Assembly (NCBI RefSeq): GCF_000586435.1
Contig: NZ_BAWH01000024.1
Span: 1-46,580, forward strand
Source: Psychrobacter sp. JCM 18901
Lineage (GTDB): Bacteria; Pseudomonadota; Gammaproteobacteria; Pseudomonadales; Moraxellaceae
DNA: 46,580 bases
Reading direction: 5' to 3'
Positions 41,002 through 46,580 of this stretch are shown in pieces (the first letter of the stretch is position 1; each line of letters begins with the position of its first letter). The position numbers were made by a program, and so were the translations under genes. The notes beneath the pieces are model-generated. The model did no database searches, had not been told where the DNA came from, and saw only the letters and a program-made list of their open reading frames with translations.

Positions 41002-42093
41002 ATGAAAGAATCCTTACGCCTGCGTTTAGACCAGATGGTAGACCGTTATGAAGAGGTCACCGCTTTATTGTCAGATCCTAGTGTCATCAGTGATAATAAT
41101 AAGTTCCGTGAATTGTCTGTTGAGCACAGCGACTTGATGGAGATCACGACACTGTGGCAAAACTACGTGGGTGCAGAAACGGATCAGGCCGATGCAGAAG
41201 CGATGCTAGCTGATGCAACAGATCCTGACATGAAAGAGATGATGATCGATGAGATTGAGAGTGCGCGTGATACCATCGTAGAGATGGAAGAAGCGCTCAA
41301 TCTGATGATGCTACCCAAAGATCCTAACGATAAAGTACCAGCATTTTTAGAGATTCGTGCAGGGACAGGTGGCGATGAAGCAGCGATTTTCTCTGGTGAC
41401 TTGTTCCGTATGTACCAAAAATACGCGCAGAGCCAAGGCTGGACACTAGAAGTGCTCTCTGCAAATGAAGGTGAGCATGGCGGTTATAAAGAAATCATCA
41501 CTCGTGTATCTGGCAATAGTGTATATGGTCGTCTAAAGTTTGAATCAGGCGCTCACCGCGTACAGCGTGTCCCTGAAACCGAGAGCCAAGGTCGTGTGCA
41601 TACGTCAGCTTGTACGGTTGCGGTCATGCCGGAAGTTGAGATTGATGATACCGTCGATATCAATCCTGCTGATATCAAAATGGATACTTTCCGCTCAAGC
41701 GGCGCTGGTGGTCAGCACGTGAACACGACTGACTCTGCCGTACGTTTGACACACATTCCGACAGGTACCGTGGTAGAGTGTCAGCAAGAGCGTAGCCAAC
41801 ACAAAAACCGTGCGCATGCTATGAAAATGCTGGTCTCTAAAATTCAACAAGCCAAAGTGCAAGCACAGGTCGATGTGGCGGACTCTATACGTCGTGACTT
41901 GGTCGGTAGTGGCGATCGCTCTGAGCGTATCCGTACCTATAATTTTCCACAAGGTCGTATGACCGATCACCGTATCAACCTTACCTTATACAAGCTTGAT
42001 TCCATTATGGAAGGCGACTTGGACGAGATTCTTGATGCACTACTGCGTGAGCATCAGGCTGATTTGATGGCCAGTATCGGTGGCAATGACTAG
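41002..42093 (+). CDS. prfA: Peptide chain release factor 1
   Basis: Recognises UAA and UAG in the ribosomal A site and triggers peptide release. Intact, 363 aa, typical. GGQ catalytic motif in [17 protein letters not shown]; the stop-codon recognition tripeptide is P-E-T in [17 protein letters not shown], of the PxT type that marks RF1, whereas RF2 has [23 protein letters not shown] and [18 protein letters not shown] also match. No programmed frameshift is present, again excluding prfB. The downstream neighbour is lysS, not prmC. Confidence 0.97.
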   Translation: MKESLRLRLDQMVDRYEEVTALLSDPSVISDNNKFRELSVEHSDLMEITTLWQNYVGAETDQADAEAMLADATDPDMKEMMIDEIESARDTIVEMEEALNLMMLPKDPNDKVPAFLEIRAGTGGDEAAIFSGDLFRMYQKYAQSQGWTLEVLSANEGEHGGYKEIITRVSGNSVYGRLKFESGAHRVQRVPETESQGRVHTSACTVAVMPEVEIDDTVDINPADIKMDTFRSSGAGGQHVNTTDSAVRLTHIPTGTVVECQQERSQHKNRAHAMKMLVSKIQQAKVQAQVDVADSIRRDLVGSGDRSERIRTYNFPQGRMTDHRINLTLYKLDSIMEGDLDEILDALLREHQADLMASIGGND

Positions 42094-42223
42094 TAGCTAG
42101 TCTTTAAGAGTACCAGTAGTTTTATCGTTTTTATCACCATGTCTGTTCTTATAATAATAAGTATTGATTTAATTTTTCTGTTTTCGTTTATCCATTTAAT
42201 TACCTAAAAATATTGAGAGTGTT

Positions 42224-43761
42224 ATGTCAAAGCACAATAATCAGAACCAAGATCAAACCCCAGTCGTAGAAGATGCTAACGAGCTAATCGCACAACTGCA
42301 AGCCAAGCTAGATGATATCAGTGCTTCAGGTAAACAGCCGTATCCTAATACGTTCAAACGCACTGATTATGCGCAAGACTTACAGACGGCTTTTGATGGT
42401 GTCTCAAAGCAGGAAATTGAAGAAAAAGCAGCAAATGGTGAAAAAACACAGGTCAACGTGGCAGGTCGAGTCATGCTCAACCGTGGTTCGTTTATCGTGA
42501 TCCAAGATATGACAGGCCGTATTCAGTTATATGTAGCACGTAAAGAGCTTGATGAGGAAACGCGTGCGAGCATTAAATCACTAGATTTGGGTGACATCGT
42601 TGGGGTGTCAGGCTACATCGGTCGCTCAGGTAAAGGCGATTTGTATGTGCATATTGAAGAAATTACGCTACTGACCAAATCACTACGTCCAATGCCAAAC
42701 AAGTTCCATGGCTTGGCTGATGTCGAGGCGCGCTATCGTAATCGTCATCTTGATTTGATGACCAATGAGACGACTCGCAATACCTTTATGGTTCGTAGTC
42801 AGATCGTTAGTGGTATTCGTCAATTTATGCTAAATGAGCGTTTTATGGAAGTCGAAACGCCAATGATGCATCCGATACCAGGCGGTGCAGTAGCCCGTCC
42901 GTTTGAGACGCATCATAATGCATTAGACATGCCTTTATATCTACGTATCGCGCCTGAGCTTTATCTTAAGCGTCTAGTCGTTGGCGGGTTCGAGCGCGTA
43001 TTTGAGATTAACCGTAGTTCCGTAATGAAGGGGTTTCAACCCGTCATAACCCTGAATTTACCATGATTGAGTTCTATCAAGCATACGCTGATTATCATGA
43101 CTTAATGGATTTGACTGAGCGTCTGTTTAATCAGTTAGCAATAGATGTGTTGGGCACAACAGAGCTTACGTATCAAGAAGAAGCCATTAGCCTAAAAGCA
43201 CCATTTGCTCGTCTGTCAATGTCTGATGCGATTGCAAAATATGCTGAAAACTTTGATATGACACGTATCAATGATCGTGAATACCTAGCAGAATATGCAT
43301 CTACGACACTTAAGCAGCAAGTCAAAGATGTGTTTGGTGTGGGTAAACTACAGACGATTATCTTTGAAGAAACGGCTGAGCATCAATTACGTCAGCCAAC
43401 GTTCATTACTGAGTACCCAGCTGAGACCTCGCCTCTAGCGCGCCGTAGTGATGACAATCCTGAGATTACCGATCGCTTTGAGCTGTTCGTTGGTGGTCGT
43501 GAGTTGGCCAATGGTTTTAGTGAGCTTAATGATCCAGCAGACCAAGCCGAGCGTTTCCGTGGTCAGGTTGCTGAAAAAGACGCGGGCGATGATGAAGCCA
43601 TGCATTTCGATGAAGAGTATATCGAAGCATTGTCTTATGGTTTGCCACCGACAGCTGGTGAGGGTATTGGTATTGACCGTTTAGTAATGCTATTTACCGA
43701 CTCTGCTAGTATCCGTGATGTGATCTTGTTCCCGCATATGCGCCGCAAACAAGATAGCTAA
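42224..43761 (+). CDS. lysS: Lysyl-tRNA synthetase, class II (one frame break)
   Basis: Charges tRNA-Lys with lysine; corrected length 512 aa. The N-terminal OB-fold includes [20 protein letters not shown] and [11 protein letters not shown]. Class II motifs: motif 1 in [21 protein letters not shown], motif 2 in [23 protein letters not shown] once corrected, and motif 3 in [18 protein letters not shown]. The break is at TT 43018-43019, which should be TTT, exactly in motif 2. An essential gene with such a break is best explained by base-call error. It follows prfA by 130 bases. Confidence 0.96.
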
Positions 43762-43805
43762 GATGGGTTTGCTTGCTATAAATCCAAACTGATACTTAAC
43801 TCAGC

Positions 43806-43852
43806 ACAAAAAGCTTTTGCTCATTTTCACAGAATGGGTATCAGCTTTTTTG
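43806..43852 (+). terminator. Rho-independent terminator after lysS
   Basis: Two stacked stems, aaaagct (43809-43815) with agctttt (43843-43849) and ctcatt (43820-43825) with aatggg (43833-43838), separated by a 4x4 internal loop, ending in T6. Confidence 0.55.
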
Positions 43853-43876
43853 TGAAATATCGTTTATAGAGGTATT

Positions 43877-45141
43877 ATGGATATTCAGCAAGCATCACAT
43901 GCGCCATGGCAAAAAATGATTCAGCAATGCTTTTTATCATTGTATGAGTTGCCTGATGACAAAATCACTGACTCTGATCATTTTCAGGGTTATGATTTTG
44001 TTTTTGAGTTTTCTGGCGCTACTATTTATCTGCTCGTCAATACGGTTGTGATGCAAGCGAATAGACAAGAAGTGGATAATGCTAAAGTTCGTGAGTGGAG
44101 AAAAGAAGTTGTTAACCAACTCATCAAACGCCACGCTCAGATTTATCAAAAAAACGATAGCCTAGTTGTAGATAGAAGTGCCGCGACAACTGATAAAGCA
44201 GTTTATTTTATTGGCTTGACGTCATTGTCTATTAATCATCAAGACGATCAGTCGGGCCATTCATCTTATGCAGTTGGCTACGAATATGGCAGTCGGTTTT
44301 TTTGCAGAGGATTGTGTTTTAGACTTAGATGATGAGCAAAATATCCTACAAGTCTTTAGTCATCAAAACTTCGTTGATATCCTCAATCAGTTGGTGACGC
44401 CAAGTGATTTGACAACTTTTTTAGATTTTCATCGTCGTCAACTATCTAGTTTTGCATCATTTCAAAACGAATCAACATTGCTTAAACAGTTTCTACAATC
44501 ACCTGACTTTCATCAAAGAGCGATTAGGGTGCAAGAGCAGCTAATCGATAACGAGTTAATTGAGCAAGTTGAATTACGCTTACTTAAAGCAGTAGAGCCG
44601 AATCAGACTGTGTTTGCCGATGCTTTAATGGCTGAGATGCAAAAAAATACGGGTATGTGGTTCAAGCTATTCAACAGTGTGCTTGAGCGTTATCATGAAG
44701 CAGGTACACCTTTACCAAATGAGCAGGTTGATATTTTGGCAGATGAGTCAATATATACCTATGCGTGTCTAGTAGAAAAAAATCTTAGCTTATAGAACCA
44801 TAGATCAAGACTCGCGTTGGAATGGGTATGTCCGTCATGAGCATTCTTATCATGTATTTGGACGCCACTATCTCATGGTGTTTTATGCGCAGGACGATAG
44901 CAGTTCGCTAAGCGCAGAGAATGTTAGGCTCTCTTATAAAGATTTATTGTCAGACATCAACGTCCAGTTACAAGAGCCAGTAATGGACGATTTATTTTTA
45001 CTAGGTGTAGAGTTTAGGCCGTGCGAAGACAGTGTAAACACTGAGGTTTATCTGGATATTTTTCATCAAGCAGGCTCATTGATTGATGAAAGTACTCAAC
45101 GCTTATATGACCGACTGGCCCAACTTCAAGCTCAGTTATAA
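43877..45141 (+). CDS. Conserved-looking hypothetical protein, 420 aa (two frame breaks)
   Basis: I do not recognise a family. Corrected length 420 aa, soluble, without signal peptide or membrane helix, acidic (many Asp/Glu/Gln). N-terminal part: FVFEFSGATIYLLVNTVVMQ, probably beta; middle: helical, with LLKQFLQSPDFHQRAIRVQEQ; C-terminal: VFGRHYLMVFYAQDD and LLGVEFRPCEDSVNTEVYLD. Breaks: T7 at 44297-44303 should be T6 (SRFFAEDCVLDLDDEQ), A7 at 44776-44782 should be A6 (VEKILAYRTIDQDSRW). AGAGG lies 4 bases before the ATG. It sits between lysS and dnaX on the same strand, 69 bases before dnaX. Confidence 0.7.
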
Positions 45142-45210
45142 CCTAAACATAGTACGATTCACTAACCCGACGCTTCCTTTATATTCGTATTATTTACATT
45201 GGCATTTATT

Positions 45211-46580
45211 ATGACGCAGCAATATCAAGTTTTTAGCTCGCAAATACCGACCAAAAAACTTTCACGAGTTGATTGGGCAGACGCATGTGTCTCAAGCGCT
45301 GATTAATGCGATTGATTATAATCGTCTGCATCATGCTTATCTGTTTACAGGTACACGCGGTGTGGGTAAGACAACGATTGCGCGTATTTTATCTAAATGC
45401 TTGAACTGTGATACTGGTATTACTAGTACTCCTTGCGGTGTATGTGATAACTGCGTTGCTATTGATCAGGGGCGTTTCATTGATCTTATTGAGATTGATG
45501 CCGCTTCTCGTACCAAGGTTGAAGACACGCGTGAGCTATTAGACAATGTGCCTTATGCGCCAAGCCAAGGGCGTTATAAGGTCTATCTGATTGATGAAGT
45601 ACATATGCTGTCTACGCACAGCTTTAACGCGCTACTTAAAACGCTAGAAGAGCCACCGGAGCATGTTAAGTTTTTATTAGCGACGACTGATCCACAAAAG
45701 CTACCGATTACGATTATTTCGCGCTGCTTGCAGTTCGTTCTGCGACCATTACCGCAAACGTTACTTAGCGAGCATTTGGCAAATATCTTGACTAAAGAGC
45801 AGGTAGCTATACTCAGCCAGCCATTTGGCAATTGGCAAGTGCAGCTAAAGGTTCTGTACGTGATGCTCTATCATTGACCGATCAAGCCATTGCTTTTGGT
45901 CAAGGAGCACTGGATGATGCGACTGTCAACGCAATGCTTGGCCTCATTGATGCCGCTGACTTAGTACGTCTAACCACGGATATTTATAATCATGATAAGT
46001 CTGCGGTTGCTGCTCACATTGAGCAAATGCGTGCGCAAATGGTCGATGCGACTAGCATGTTCGATGGGCTTGCTGAGCTGTTACATCAGTTGGCATTGAC
46101 CCAACTGTTGCCTGAGGTCGCTCTCAATGTCAATGAGGCGCAAGCAAAAGATATTTATACGCTAGCTCAGCATATCAGCCTGATGTATTGCAGCTATATT
46201 ATGAGATTGTTGTACAAGCCCGTGAAGGTGTCAAACTTGCAAGTACGCCGATGCAAGCGCTTGAGATGTGCATTTTGCGTTTACTGGCGTTTCGTCCATT
46301 GCCAGTCGATGAAGTCTTGAGCAATACTTATGATAGTGATGGGTCTGTTACCAAAGTACCAGCTATAGAACCAGTATCTTCGGTATCAGCTCCAGATGCT
46401 ATTGCACATGAGGCGTCAGCACCGCCGCCAAAGCTTTATAATGTTGATTATCCGGCTTCAAGTCACGATGAGCTGCAAAGCGGTATTGATGATAATTTAG
46501 CGCAGTCAGTGACTAGTGCTATGCTTGAACCAGTTGTTGAGCCTGAACCAGTTGTTGAGCCTGAACCAATTGTTGAGCCT
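45211..46580 (+). CDS. dnaX: DNA polymerase III tau/gamma subunit, 5' part (three frame breaks)
   Basis: Clamp-loader ATPase of the replicative polymerase; truncated by the window end. N-terminus after correction: YQVLARKYRPKNFHELIGQ. AAA+ core: Walker A FTGTRGVGKTTIARILSK, zinc cluster CLNC then PCGVCDNC, Walker B YLIDEVHMLS, sensor 1 LLATTDPQKLP, and sensor 2 GSVRDALSLTDQAIA. Then domain III and a Pro/Glu-rich linker with an 18-base tandem repeat. Breaks: T5 at 45230-45234 should be T4, C at 45812 and C at 46176 should each be CC. The ATG is 69 bases after the upstream gene. Confidence 0.95.
46527..46580 (+). repeat. 18-bp tandem repeat inside dnaX
   Basis: Three copies of GAACCAGTTGTTGAGCCT (third copy with A for G at one site) run to the window end, encoding EPVVEP units in the linker of tau. 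The array may continue beyond the window. Confidence 0.9.

Noticed and set aside
41002..42093. RF2 (prfB), because lysS follows
   Set aside because: The recognition loop is PET and no internal frameshift exists, so it is RF1.
45211..45877. Programmed frameshift in dnaX near the 5' end
   Set aside because: The known dnaX slippage site is an A-rich heptamer far downstream, at the gamma end; the T5 at 45230-45234 and C at 45812 have no slippery context and match the general error pattern.
35..46320. Massive pseudogenisation or a reduced genome
   Set aside because: Breaks hit essential genes, occur almost only at homopolymers, and leave conserved motifs intact on both sides; sequencing error explains this more simply.
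1..46580. CRISPR arrays, prophage, toxin-antitoxin or defence islands
   Set aside because: No regularly spaced repeats, integrase, phage structural genes or recognisable defence domains in any frame I read.

Overview
The window looks like a chromosomal segment of a Psychrobacter-like bacterium (Moraxellaceae, Gammaproteobacteria). This is inferred from the moderately AT-rich coding style, the small gammaproteobacterial SRP RNA, and the overall character of the proteins. It is almost entirely housekeeping and ordinary accessory metabolism. I see no prophage, CRISPR array, tRNA, rRNA or intact insertion sequence. The only mobile DNA is a pair of 174-bp MITE-like elements.

Layout. 1-2.1 kb: a DUF4124 protein, a SIMPL-domain periplasmic protein and the 4.5S RNA gene ffs. 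2.3-8.1 kb: lemA, a very long membrane M48 peptidase, a DNA polymerase III psi (HolD)-like protein with a long disordered insert, and serC. 8.4-15.3 kb: a YejABEF-type peptide importer whose yejA is separated from yejBEF by a MITE and gloB. 15.5-18.6 kb: iron-type alcohol dehydrogenase, the second MITE copy and a fused MsrAB lipoprotein. 18.6-25.4 kb: folE, fabI, a YoaK-family membrane protein, a 54-aa ORF, an SLC13 anion transporter, an alpha/beta hydrolase and a phosphoesterase. 25.5-30.5 kb: a DUF1543 protein and hrpA. 30.5-34.5 kb: a small membrane protein, a DUF2071 protein and an AraC regulator on the minus strand, divergent from ohr; then an EamA exporter. 34.9-39.3 kb: DUF421 plus zinc ribbon, creD, yqhA-like, nadR-type kinase and pnuC. 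39.6-46.6 kb: a FabH-like synthase, prfA, lysS, an unrecognised 420-aa protein and dnaX, which runs off the end.

The dominant feature of this sequence is its quality. About 21 of 37 protein genes contain one or more reading-frame breaks, 39 sites by my count. Nearly all are one-base (twice probably two-base) changes in a homopolymer: runs of 7-8 A or T are one too long, and short runs (usually 1-2 bases) are one too short. Correcting each gives an uninterrupted protein with a length divisible by three. The breaks hit essential genes (fabI, lysS, dnaX), so I read them as sequencing or assembly errors and annotate each gene as one CDS spanning its breaks.

Functional threads: cell-envelope proteins (LemA/M48, CreD, YqhA); peptide uptake (Yej); oxidant and aldehyde defence (MsrAB, Ohr, GloB, SIMPL); NAD precursor salvage (PnuC with NadR kinase); fatty-acid synthesis (FabI, FabH-like); translation and replication (PrfA, LysS, HrpA, DnaX, HolD-like, SRP RNA).
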